In this document: piece after piece, positions 16,912 to 24,713 of the stretch | Position numbering within the stretch: position 1 is the first letter of the stretch | Layout of the letters: each line of letters starts with the position of its first letter | The notes under the pieces: model-generated | What the model saw: only the letters and a program-made list of their open reading frames with translations | Told to the model about the DNA's origin: nothing | Database searches by the model: none | Program-made: the position numbers and the translations under genes | From: Nibrella saemangeumensis | GTDB lineage: Bacteria > Bacteroidota > Bacteroidia > Cytophagales > Spirosomataceae | NCBI RefSeq assembly: GCF_039541915.1 | Contig: NZ_BAABHD010000032.1 | Location: 62,001-126,000, forward strand | Direction of reading: 5' to 3' | DNA length: 64,000 nt

Positions 16912-18915
16912 ATGAAGTTCTCCCGCCTGTTGTTAAGTACGTTAATAGGTATCCTTTTCCGTTTGGCAGCCTCTGCCGCACCGGCCATTCACGTCTGGGA
17001 GGTGCAGGAGCTTACTTTTACCGCAAAAAATTCGTACCGGAACCCCTACCTGGAAGCCAATAGCTGGATCGACCTGACCGGACCGGGCTTTAGCAAGCGC
17101 GTGTACGGTTTCTGGGATGGCGGCAGTACCTTTCGGGTGCGGTGGGTAGCGACGCAACCGGGTGTCTGGCGCTGGAAAAGCGGCTCCAACCCGAATGATG
17201 CCGGGCTGAGTGGTCAGGCTGGTTCGGTCACGGTCGTAGCCTGGACCGACGCGGAGAAAGTTGCCAATCCGGTACGGCGGGGTTTCCTGAAAGCGACCGC
17301 CAACCAACATGCCCTAACATACGCCGATGGCACTCCTTTTTTTGCCGTTGGCGACACCTGGTATGCACTCGGTGCCAACCGGTTCCGGTGGTACGACGAT
17401 ACCCTGAAAAGACCCATTGGACCAAACGCCGGTTTTAAGGACTACGTTCGCCTGCGGAAGGCCCAGGGCTATAACTGGGTGAGTGTGATTGCGGCCTTTC
17501 CAAACTGGAAAACCGACGATAGCTCGTACCATATGCGTCTGCCCGATTCGGCGCGGACCACCCTGCGCTCGGCCTGGATGGAATTTGGTACGGGCAGCGC
17601 CAAAAATATGGACAATGAAGGCGGTAAACCCTTTCTCTTTCCCGGCAAAGTGCCCGGCTACGAGAATTATTTTCCCGATATGGACCGGATCAATCCCGCG
17701 TATTTCCGGTACCTCGACCGCAAGATCGCTTACCTGAACGCCCACGGGTTTATCCCTTTTATGGAGGCTTCCCGCCGGGACGCCAGTGTACTTTGGGCGC
17801 AGTATTACGAATGGCCGGGTTCGTATGTCCGGTATCTTCAGTATTTCTACGCCCGGTACCAGGCCTACAACACGGTGCTGAGCCCGGTACACTTCGATTA
17901 TTACGATGGCACCATCAGTCCGGCCGATTATACCCATGCCATTCAGGAAATGGAAAAAGAGTACGGACCGCTGCCGTTCGGAAACCTGCTGTCGTCCAAT
18001 GCCAACCCCTCCACCCTGGTTAACTGGGGCGACAGTTCGTGGGTGACGCTGCACCAGATCGGCAACAAGCGAGAGCATGCCTACTACTGGTACCTGACCG
18101 AAATCTACAATGCCAGACATCCCCGGCCCGCCCTGAACGGTGAACCGTATTACGCCGGCTATAAAGATGCGCGGGGAGAGGCCATTGGCGTCAACTACAG
18201 CCGGGGGGCCGAAGGCGGAACCGACCGCGACAATGCCTTGGTGCGCTCCTGTGCCTACGGCAGCTTTCTCTCCGGGGCGCTGGCCGGCCATGTATACGGA
18301 GCTGAGGGCATTTGGGGAGCCGATATCGAGCCTTCCGCCCCAACCCATATGTGGGATGCCTTTCTATGGCCATCGGGGGGCCAGATGAATCATCTCCGGA
18401 CGTTTGCCTTTTCCATTGGCCGGCACTACCAGGCGCTTGAACCGCTGACGGACCTGGTGTATCCCAACAAAACCCCGGATGCACTCAGTTACGAAGGCTG
18501 GGCCTACTGCGCCCGTACGCCGGATAAGAACCATTTTCTGCTTTATTTCGAGCGTAAATGCCCGCCGGCCGAAGTGCGTGGTGCCCGGCTGAATAGCGTC
18601 TACCGGGCGCAGTGGTTTAACCCACGCACGGGCACCTGGCAGCCGGTGGGCGAGGGTGTCTTACCTTCCAGCAAAATAGGGATCATTAAATTGCCTGAGC
18701 TTCCGGATGAACGGGATTGGGGGCTGAGGCTCGTCTATGCCGGGCCGAATGTAAACAACCTGAGGCCGCCCGGCTGGCGCAACGAGACCTTATGGGAAAA
18801 AACCGTCAAAAATATGCTGGCACATCGTGCTGTTCTACCCTACGCAGGAGCGGGTATGGCATTTGCCTTACTGGGCGGTTTTTTCCTGGGACGATCGCGT
18901 CGGCATAAGGAGTAA
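16912..18915 (+). CDS. DUF5060/DUF4038 secreted glycoside hydrolase-like protein
   Basis: 667 residues. A signal peptide (LLSTLIGILFRLAASAAPA) precedes a beta-sandwich DUF5060 (about 25-115, WEVQELTFTAKNSYRNPYLEA to GSVTVVAW). A (beta/alpha)8 domain of the DUF4038 apiosidase-like type (LTYADGTPFFAVGDTWYALG onward) follows, then a C-terminal beta domain. A single membrane helix and basic tail (AGMAFALLGGFFLGRSRRHKE) end the protein, which is unusual and suggests membrane anchoring. Relatives act on plant cell-wall polysaccharides such as rhamnogalacturonan II; the substrate here is not shown by sequence. Confidence 0.85.
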   Translation: MKFSRLLLSTLIGILFRLAASAAPAIHVWEVQELTFTAKNSYRNPYLEANSWIDLTGPGFSKRVYGFWDGGSTFRVRWVATQPGVWRWKSGSNPNDAGLSGQAGSVTVVAWTDAEKVANPVRRGFLKATANQHALTYADGTPFFAVGDTWYALGANRFRWYDDTLKRPIGPNAGFKDYVRLRKAQGYNWVSVIAAFPNWKTDDSSYHMRLPDSARTTLRSAWMEFGTGSAKNMDNEGGKPFLFPGKVPGYENYFPDMDRINPAYFRYLDRKIAYLNAHGFIPFMEASRRDASVLWAQYYEWPGSYVRYLQYFYARYQAYNTVLSPVHFDYYDGTISPADYTHAIQEMEKEYGPLPFGNLLSSNANPSTLVNWGDSSWVTLHQIGNKREHAYYWYLTEIYNARHPRPALNGEPYYAGYKDARGEAIGVNYSRGAEGGTDRDNALVRSCAYGSFLSGALAGHVYGAEGIWGADIEPSAPTHMWDAFLWPSGGQMNHLRTFAFSIGRHYQALEPLTDLVYPNKTPDALSYEGWAYCARTPDKNHFLLYFERKCPPAEVRGARLNSVYRAQWFNPRTGTWQPVGEGVLPSSKIGIIKLPELPDERDWGLRLVYAGPNVNNLRPPGWRNETLWEKTVKNMLAHRAVLPYAGAGMAFALLGGFFLGRSRRHKE

Positions 18916-18948
18916 GAGGGTATCGTTCTGTTAGGAACATATGCCCTT

Positions 18949-21294
18949 TTACTCTGCTTTTAAAACGTTCACCGGTTCAATTTGCCCCGCTCGAATGGTT
19001 TGGGACAGGACAACCAGTAGCCCGACTATAGCAACCGAACCAAAGGCTATGCTTATATTTATAAGACCCAAATCAAGATAACTGCCCATTTCTTTTCTTA
19101 GTAAATCACCACAAAACAAGCCGGCCGGAACCCCAATAAGCCCGGCAATTAGCATAAGAATGCCAAAATTCCTGGTGACTATCCACACCAATTTTATATT
19201 GTTTGCTCCTAATATTTTTCTTATACCCAGTTCTTTAGTGCGCGTTTCTACGGAGTAACTGGCTATGCCTAAAATGCCCAAAGCAGCGATTATCATGACA
19301 ATTAAGGCAGAGCCTCCAAAAATTTCCATTTCTCCACTAATTCCTCCACTGATTTCTCCTGAATAACGATACTCTTTTAAGTTATAAAGATTTGCTGTTT
19401 TCTCAGGAAAATGGTCTTTCCATACCGATTGAATGGCCCTGGTCGCTTCCAAGGCTGTATTTGGCTTTATTTTTATGGTTAAGGTGGTTATTTCATTTGG
19501 CAAATACCGATAGATTAAAGGGAGTTGTTGGCCAATAATCTCATTGGGTATGATGCCAATGACTTGTACAGAGCCAGAGTCCAGCAAGAGATTTTGCCCC
19601 ACCAGGGTCTCCGATTTAGATGCCAATAATTTTGCGGCAGCTTCATTCACCAACACATATTGCTCCGTACTTTGGGGCATAGTTGAAGGAAAATTTTGCC
19701 CGGCTAGTAAGCTGATACCTTCTGTTTCAATTGTTCGTGGGTCAATACTTACGTAATTTATTGCCAGCGTTTTATCGTTTAGCGTTACAGAATCTTTACC
19801 CATTTTAATGGGCTCATAGTACCAGTTAGTGGCCAAAGTCGTTTCTACCTGACTTAACTGACTTATTTCGTTTTGCAGGTTTTGATATTTTTCACCTTTT
19901 AAATCCAGTGTCAGCACATTGGATGGCACGATTGAGCGGATGATTGCATTGTTTTTTCGATCATAATCGGCTACTATAACCACCAATATCATAAATAGGA
20001 TGGTCACAGAAAATTGAACCACAATCAACGCTTTGTAAACAGCAACACCCCGAAACAGCTTTATATTCTTCATTTTACGCAAAACCTGTATAGGCTGAAA
20101 CGCTGACAACAGCCATGACGGAAATGCCCCTGCGACTAAGCCTGTGATAACTGCGTAGGTTATCAAGCCTGATACCAACGCTATATCCCAGGAGAATGTC
20201 ACATCATCCATATCGGGTATATAGTGGGCTAACATAGTAACACACGGCACTGTAAACAATAAAGCCAACAGGGCAACCAGGGTCGATTCCATTAAAAACT
20301 GACCGATCACTTGTCCTCTTGTTGCGCCTATGGTTTTGCGAACGCCTACTTCCTGCGCCCGGGAGAAAGCACGCGCCAAGGCCAAACTGATATAATTGAA
20401 AGCAGCCAAAAGGGTTAACGATAGAATTATGAATAGCTGCGTTTTTACGTCTTCCCAACTAACGCCCGCGTTGGGGTTATTTTTAATAGCAATTTTTCCA
20501 GGGGTAATATCTTCTATGGGTTGTGCCAAAAATTGAAAACTGCTCTTATCCAATTTTCGATTATAGTTCTGGAGCGTTGCATTAAGTTGCTCTAAATTAC
20601 CTTCTGATTGTAAACGGGCATAAATTGCTGAACTCTTGAAGCCTCCCCAATCTTGTGAAATACTACTGATTGCCTCTTTTTTTTCAAGTATTTCCGCCGT
20701 ATTAAGCGATAACATTGCCTCAATGGGGAGGTGTGTTTCTAAAGGCGGATCCTGGATAATCCCCTCAACGGTATACGAACCTAAACTTTCAAATTCAACC
20801 GTTTGTCCTAATGCATTAGCGTTTCCAAATATTTTTTCTGCTGTTTTTTCAGTTAAAAAAAGGCTGTTCGGATTATGGGTAAGACTTTGTGCATTACCTG
20901 ACAACAGTTTAAAGCCAAAAACATCGAAAAAAGAAGGCTCTGAAAATTTTATATCAATGGGGACATCACCTTTGTCGGTTTGCAGGTTATGTTTTCCTGC
21001 CAGACGCACTCTTACCGTTTTTTCAACAAAGGACACGCTTTCCAGTTGAGTCGCCAAGGGCAAAGGGGCTGTTGCCCATTTGGTTTGTTCCCCCTCATTT
21101 GTTTCCTGCGTGAGAATCCGCACGAGTTGATTTAATTTTGGATGAAAATGGTCTGTATCAAAAGTGGCTTTCAGGCCTGTAAACAGAATAATACCAACCG
21201 CCATACTCAATGACAAGCTCAGTATATTGATCAATGAAAAAAGTTTATTTTTCCAGAGTATCCGGACAGCGATTTTTAGATTATTCTTTATCAT
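18949..21294 (-). CDS. FtsX/MacB-type ABC transporter permease
   Basis: 781 residues. An N-terminal membrane helix (LFSLINILSLSLSMAVGIILF) precedes a MacB-like periplasmic domain. Two FtsX permease blocks follow (about 280-420 and 660-775), including SRAQEVGVRKTIGATRGQVIGQFLMES and TRTKELGIRKILGANNIKLVW. Such double-FtsX permeases are abundant in Cytophagales. No ATPase gene is adjacent. Codon use is clearly AT-richer than in the flanking genes, which supports acquisition by transfer. Confidence 0.9.
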   Translation of the reverse strand: MIKNNLKIAVRILWKNKLFSLINILSLSLSMAVGIILFTGLKATFDTDHFHPKLNQLVRILTQETNEGEQTKWATAPLPLATQLESVSFVEKTVRVRLAGKHNLQTDKGDVPIDIKFSEPSFFDVFGFKLLSGNAQSLTHNPNSLFLTEKTAEKIFGNANALGQTVEFESLGSYTVEGIIQDPPLETHLPIEAMLSLNTAEILEKKEAISSISQDWGGFKSSAIYARLQSEGNLEQLNATLQNYNRKLDKSSFQFLAQPIEDITPGKIAIKNNPNAGVSWEDVKTQLFIILSLTLLAAFNYISLALARAFSRAQEVGVRKTIGATRGQVIGQFLMESTLVALLALLFTVPCVTMLAHYIPDMDDVTFSWDIALVSGLITYAVITGLVAGAFPSWLLSAFQPIQVLRKMKNIKLFRGVAVYKALIVVQFSVTILFMILVVIVADYDRKNNAIIRSIVPSNVLTLDLKGEKYQNLQNEISQLSQVETTLATNWYYEPIKMGKDSVTLNDKTLAINYVSIDPRTIETEGISLLAGQNFPSTMPQSTEQYVLVNEAAAKLLASKSETLVGQNLLLDSGSVQVIGIIPNEIIGQQLPLIYRYLPNEITTLTIKIKPNTALEATRAIQSVWKDHFPEKTANLYNLKEYRYSGEISGGISGEMEIFGGSALIVMIIAALGILGIASYSVETRTKELGIRKILGANNIKLVWIVTRNFGILMLIAGLIGVPAGLFCGDLLRKEMGSYLDLGLINISIAFGSVAIVGLLVVLSQTIRAGQIEPVNVLKAE

Positions 21295-21344
21295 GCCTTA
21301 ATGGGTTGATTTTTTAAAAATAAGCCAAATACTGAGAACAATTC

Positions 21345-21755
21345 TTATGCGGTCTCTGTATGTAAAGTGACAGAAACGCCTTTTCTCAACGTATTGTGCA
21401 CTTCTGCTATCTTATCTACATGAGAAATTAGTTCAGTAATTTCTTTGTCTGAAAGAGTAGGTGACTGAACACGAACTGTGTAAATTATATTTGAAGCCGG
21501 CTCTCCTTCTTTGCCGAATTCACCCGATACAGATACTTCCACTGAAGTGATGTTCACATTCCTTTTGTCGGCTTCTCTGTACACGTCATTACAAAAGCAG
21601 GTGGCAAGTGAGAGGAACAAGAGTTCTCCGCCGTTCACCGATGAACAGAAACCGACGTCCTTCGCTGGCACAACAATTTTCTTTTGACGTCCTTCGTTAG
21701 CCACGGAAATGTCATTCACCTGAAATCCGTTCTTGATGGTTGCGGAAATCTTCAT
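21345..21755 (-). CDS. OsmC family protein
   Basis: 136 residues with the OsmC/Ohr fold. One cysteine lies in DVGFCSSVNGGELLFLSLATC (C37) and the second near C53, matching the two catalytic Cys positions of peroxide-reducing family members. An extra Cys at 55 is present. It would reduce organic hydroperoxides or act on another thiol substrate. It shares the AT-rich composition of the neighbouring permease gene, 50 bp away. Confidence 0.9.
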   Translation of the reverse strand: MKISATIKNGFQVNDISVANEGRQKKIVVPAKDVGFCSSVNGGELLFLSLATCFCNDVYREADKRNVNITSVEVSVSGEFGKEGEPASNIIYTVRVQSPTLSDKEITELISHVDKIAEVHNTLRKGVSVTLHTETA

Positions 21756-22050
21756 AAGTAAAGTTCAGTTGTCAAGGGAAAGTTACGGAAAGTAAGCCTA
21801 TATATTGTATATAGCTATTCACCAAATCTTGCTCGGCTTTAAATGACCACAACGAACAAGGCTTTGTGCAGGTGGGGAAATAGCATTCCGTCTGCCCATA
21901 ACCACTGCCTAATTTATAAATTAAAGTTCATTGTTTATTCTATTGCTGAATGTTGTTTGTCGTGCTGGAACTGTGGTCGATGCATGTACATAGGTGAAGT
22001 TACAGCGTCGTGCCCCGCTTGCACAAAACCCCATGTTAGGCGCTTTATTG

Positions 22051-22365
22051 TCAACTTTTGAGAATGTCAGGATTTAAAGAAATAGCTGTCTCAAACTTTT
22101 GTCGCCATACTGCAAGGTCAATAGCAGTTTCTTCTGTTATGTCGTCAAAGTAAATCCAGCAATTACAGTCGTTAGAAAGTTGCATTAATTGGTCAATGTC
22201 TTGTTGAGATACTATGTCTTGTCCAAACTTTCGTTCTCCTGTAATTGATGCGTCCCATAATACATATTCTAAATTTTCTAACCAACCTGCGGAATAGCAT
22301 TTCTCGGACAAGTCACTCATAAAGTCCGCAAGTTTTCTCTGCTGTGTTGTCAAGTCATTAAGCAT
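22051..22365 (-). CDS. Small acidic protein of unknown function (cassette gene 2)
   Basis: 104 residues, acidic and mostly helical, with QQDIDQLMQLSNDCNCWIYF and DITEETAIDLAVWRQKF. I do not recognise the family with confidence. Size and charge resemble small immunity or antitoxin proteins, but that is only an analogy. Its start overlaps the end of the upstream 68-residue gene by 16 bp, so translation is probably coupled. The stop lies 10 bp from the GTTAGGC core. Confidence 0.65.
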   Translation of the reverse strand: MLNDLTTQQRKLADFMSDLSEKCYSAGWLENLEYVLWDASITGERKFGQDIVSQQDIDQLMQLSNDCNCWIYFDDITEETAIDLAVWRQKFETAISLNPDILKS

Positions 22366-22556
22366 TCTGTTATGTAACTTGATTTTACTGTAAAGGTGAA
22401 CTGCCCATCAAATTCATAATTATAACCTTTCTTATCTAAAAATTCAACTTCAAATGTTTCAGCGTCCCAAACTTCAAGTATAACTCCTTTCATTCCTGTT
22501 GTAACCACGGAATATAAGTCTCTTGTTAACTTTATAGTTTGATACTGATAGAACAT
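22350..22556 (-). CDS. DUF4926-like small protein (cassette gene 1)
   Basis: 68 residues. The pattern GMKGVILEVWDAETFEVEFLDKKGYNYEF resembles DUF4926, a small SH3-like beta-barrel found next to toxin or immunity genes in many genomes. It starts 14 bp inside the GCCTAAC core and overlaps the following gene by 16 bp. Base composition is AT-rich like the rest of the island. The function is not known. Confidence 0.7.
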   Translation of the reverse strand: MFYQYQTIKLTRDLYSVVTTGMKGVILEVWDAETFEVEFLDKKGYNYEFDGQFTFTVKSSYITECLMT

Positions 22557-22576
22557 TAAGAAATATTGCGCCTAAC

Positions 22577-22914
22577 TTATAAATATGCGAAAGTTTTGTC
22601 GTACTTTTTGTATTTATTTGATCTTTTCAAAGAATGTTTGGTACTTTGTGTGTCGTACTTATTTGCAGAGCCCCTTCCGCTATAGGCCGTTTTGCTTGTG
22701 GGTAAGTTATTCTTTTTTCAGGTTCAACAAGCCAAATGGTCGCTTAATTTATTCGAGGGTTTGACTACTTGCAGGAGTATAGCGTAAGGTAGTTCTTATG
22801 CGGTCCGTCGTTACGGTCGTTGTGGCTGGGCAATTCATGAAGAAGCGTGTCCGCAGAGAGTTTCAGGGTATTGACGCAACACAGAAAGTAGCTGCGAAGC
22901 CGGTCGGCGTTACG
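22577..22914. other. Non-coding gap with possible remnants
   Basis: A 338-bp stretch upstream of the cassette. GCCTAACTTA at 22570 pairs partly with TAAGTTATTC near 22703, which could be the far end of a second attC-like site of about 140 bp. The last about 130 bp (22785-22912, minus strand) hold an open frame without a start, continuing past the DUF429 stop codon. It may be a decayed gene end. No promoter or intact gene is seen. Confidence 0.45.
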
Positions 22915-23598
22915 TTACCTGCCAAAGGTAATCCGGCTTGTGGCTGATTCGGGGCTGTCGGGGGTGGGTAGGGTGATCAGGTTACCCCGTTTGGCGATAA
23001 TGGCCAGTATGGCTGCGTCCAGGATGTCGTCCGGCTTCGCGTCTGATCGGCTGATGGAGTGCATGGCCTGATCGATCGCGTCGATGTACTCCGGTGCTTT
23101 CTCCTCAATAATCCTGATCCGCTCGGAAAGGCCGGACTGGGTTCGTTTGGGATACCGGCAAACCTGACCCGCTAAGCCGTAGAAACAGAGCTCCGGATGA
23201 GACTCCAGCAGCCGGACATCGGGATTGGCTTCTGTGTACTGCGCCACTTCCCTGATTTTCCGGCAGATGTTCCAGGTTTGCACGGAAATGGCTTTTCCGG
23301 TTCTGAGAGTATTGATCCGACAGGCCTCGGCGTACGTTGAGGCAAATACGGCATCGCGGTGGGGCGTAAAAAAGATGGAGGACTGTCGGAACGGTTTCAG
23401 GAGGTCGCGGGCCAGGCTATCGCACAGGCGGTGCTGCTGCCCGGCAAAGCCGATGGGCATGTCGATCAGCGCAAGGGTAGCCGTTTGGAGCAGTACACAC
23501 TGCTCCAGGGTGGCAAAAAGCGCAAACGTCAGTGTATTGGTAGTATCTATACAGGCGGCAATCCAGCCGGAGCGGCAACCGTCCATACCTAGGATCAT
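22915..23598 (-). CDS. DUF429 domain protein
   Basis: 227 residues from the ATG at 23598, whose ATGA overlaps the stop of the upstream gene. The alternative start at 23631 lies inside that gene. The DUF429 core is visible: MILGMDGCRSGWIAA at the start, LALIDMPIGFAG, then HRDAVFAS, LLESHPELCFYGLAG and DAKPDDILDAAILAI. DUF429 has an RNase H-like fold and unknown function. The 4-bp overlap indicates co-transcription with the NmrA-like gene. Confidence 0.88.
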   Translation of the reverse strand: MILGMDGCRSGWIAACIDTTNTLTFALFATLEQCVLLQTATLALIDMPIGFAGQQHRLCDSLARDLLKPFRQSSIFFTPHRDAVFASTYAEACRINTLRTGKAISVQTWNICRKIREVAQYTEANPDVRLLESHPELCFYGLAGQVCRYPKRTQSGLSERIRIIEEKAPEYIDAIDQAMHSISRSDAKPDDILDAAILAIIAKRGNLITLPTPDSPESATSRITFGR

Positions 23599-24539
23599 CG
23601 GGTTGCCAGCACCTCCCGCACGGGCGTCCACCGGATATCCGGATAGCGGTTGTTGTCGAGCGGTTCCAGCTTTGGCAGTCCGCTGAGCATATTATGCAGA
23701 TACTGCATGCCCTGCCAGGGTGGAAACACTTCTTTTTTCTGGGGGAATACCTTTCGGGTAATCGTTATCATGGCCTTAAGCAGCCCCAAACCACCCGCTC
23801 TGAACAGATGGAATAGCTTTCCCGTAGCTGCGCTCGCGGCTTTTCTTAACTCCCGAACGCTGGCTACTTCGCCCGCAACGCGTAAGAACCTGGGCGTATC
23901 CGGGTCCAGGGCGGCCGCGGCCGTGAACGCGGCCGTATTGTCGAGCGTGGTAAAATCCATAGGCTGATCAGCGTTCCCCCAGTAAAGAACCCGTTTGATT
24001 TTGAACAGAACGACCGGCGCTTCATCGGTCAGCAGGTCCGTAAACATACCGTTGAGGATGGATGTAGCCTTTATGGGAGCTTTGTCAAGCCGTTCAGAAA
24101 ACTCCCGGCGGAGGTCGAGATTCCGGTTGGAGCCCGCCGGTAGTTTGGTGAAGTCGATGCAGTAATCCGACGGTATAAAGCGGGGAACACCGGCTTCGAC
24201 GGCGGCCGTGAGCAGGTTTGTCTGTGCATCGACAATTACGTCCCGTAACCCGGATAAAGCGGAAACCACACAGGCTCCACCCGCACAGGCAGCTGTCAGT
24301 TCCGCCACATTGGTATAATCAACCTCGACAATGGAAGCACCTTGCTTACGCAACGAGGGAACGGCCTGACTTGCGCTGCCTTTACGCACGAGGGCTCGCA
24401 CCTGGGCTCCGCGTTGCAACAAATGACCGGCAATATGCTGCCCAAGCTGGCCGGTGCCACCGGCCAGAATAATCAGTTTATTTTCCGCGTTAATCGCGTT
24501 TTTAGCTGTATTATCTGTGTTCTCTGTAATTGAATTCAT
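23595..24539 (-). CDS. NmrA-like/SDR NAD(P)-binding protein
   Basis: 314 residues from the ATG at 24539 (MNSITENTDN). The atypical SDR motif GGTGQLG (27-33) is followed by QVRALVRKGSASQAVPSL and VDYTNVAELTAACAGGACVVSAL, as in NmrA and isoflavone-reductase-like proteins. These use NAD(P)H or sense its redox state. The catalytic Tyr-Lys pair of classical SDRs is not apparent. The substrate is unknown. It is the first gene of a two-gene unit with DUF429. Confidence 0.88.
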   Translation of the reverse strand: MNSITENTDNTAKNAINAENKLIILAGGTGQLGQHIAGHLLQRGAQVRALVRKGSASQAVPSLRKQGASIVEVDYTNVAELTAACAGGACVVSALSGLRDVIVDAQTNLLTAAVEAGVPRFIPSDYCIDFTKLPAGSNRNLDLRREFSERLDKAPIKATSILNGMFTDLLTDEAPVVLFKIKRVLYWGNADQPMDFTTLDNTAAFTAAAALDPDTPRFLRVAGEVASVRELRKAASAATGKLFHLFRAGGLGLLKAMITITRKVFPQKKEVFPPWQGMQYLHNMLSGLPKLEPLDNNRYPDIRWTPVREVLATR

Positions 24540-24641
24540 AACGTTCGTCCGGGACAGATATGGTTTTACTATCCCTGGTGCAAACGTCAACCGCTGGTTT
24601 AACCTGTTTGTTCTTTGCCACCACCTGAGACTGCATTAACC

Positions 24642-24674
24642 AAAAAGCCCCTTCCACAATAGAAGGGGCTTTCG
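24642..24674 (-). terminator. Intrinsic terminator of the DEAD-box helicase gene
   Basis: On the minus strand, GAAAGCCCCTTC-TATTGTG-GAAGGGGCTTTTTG forms a 10-12 bp stem followed by T residues, 40 bp after the helicase stop codon. Confidence 0.85.
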
Positions 24675-24713
24675 ACGTAGGCTGCAAACTGCCCACTGCA
24701 CATTAAAGACTAC

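Larger units (their letters stand above)
21851..22576. mobile_element. Putative integron-like gene cassette with attC-like borders
   Basis: GTTAGGC (22035-22041, fits GTTRRRY) and GCCTAAC (22570-22576, fits RYYYAAC) bracket two overlapping minus-strand genes. Next to the first core is a long inverted repeat: 21860-21877 (GGCTTTGTGCAGGTGGGG) pairs with 22013-22030 (CCCCGCTTGCACAAAACC) at 15 of 18 positions. This is an R-L-loop-L-R layout like attC, about 190 bp long and so somewhat longer than classical sites. No integrase is visible. The non-genic part (21756-22050) otherwise holds only an unconvincing Cys-rich 72-codon frame. Confidence 0.4.

Noticed and set aside
16794..17063. 89-codon frame before the DUF4038 gene
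   Set aside because: Overlaps the signal peptide of the real gene in another frame and has no protein-like features.
21843..22061. Cys-rich 72-codon frame on the plus strand
   Set aside because: No recognisable domain; it runs through the attC-like inverted repeat and overlaps the end of a better-supported minus-strand gene.
21342..22805. 13-bp direct repeat TTCTTATGCGGTC at 21342 and 22793, looking like target-site duplication around the island
   Set aside because: A 13-bp match is expected by chance in a window this size, and the first copy lies within the osmC coding end.
22785..22912. Open minus-strand frame continuing past the DUF429 stop
   Set aside because: No start codon, no recognised family; could be a gene remnant but too short to claim.
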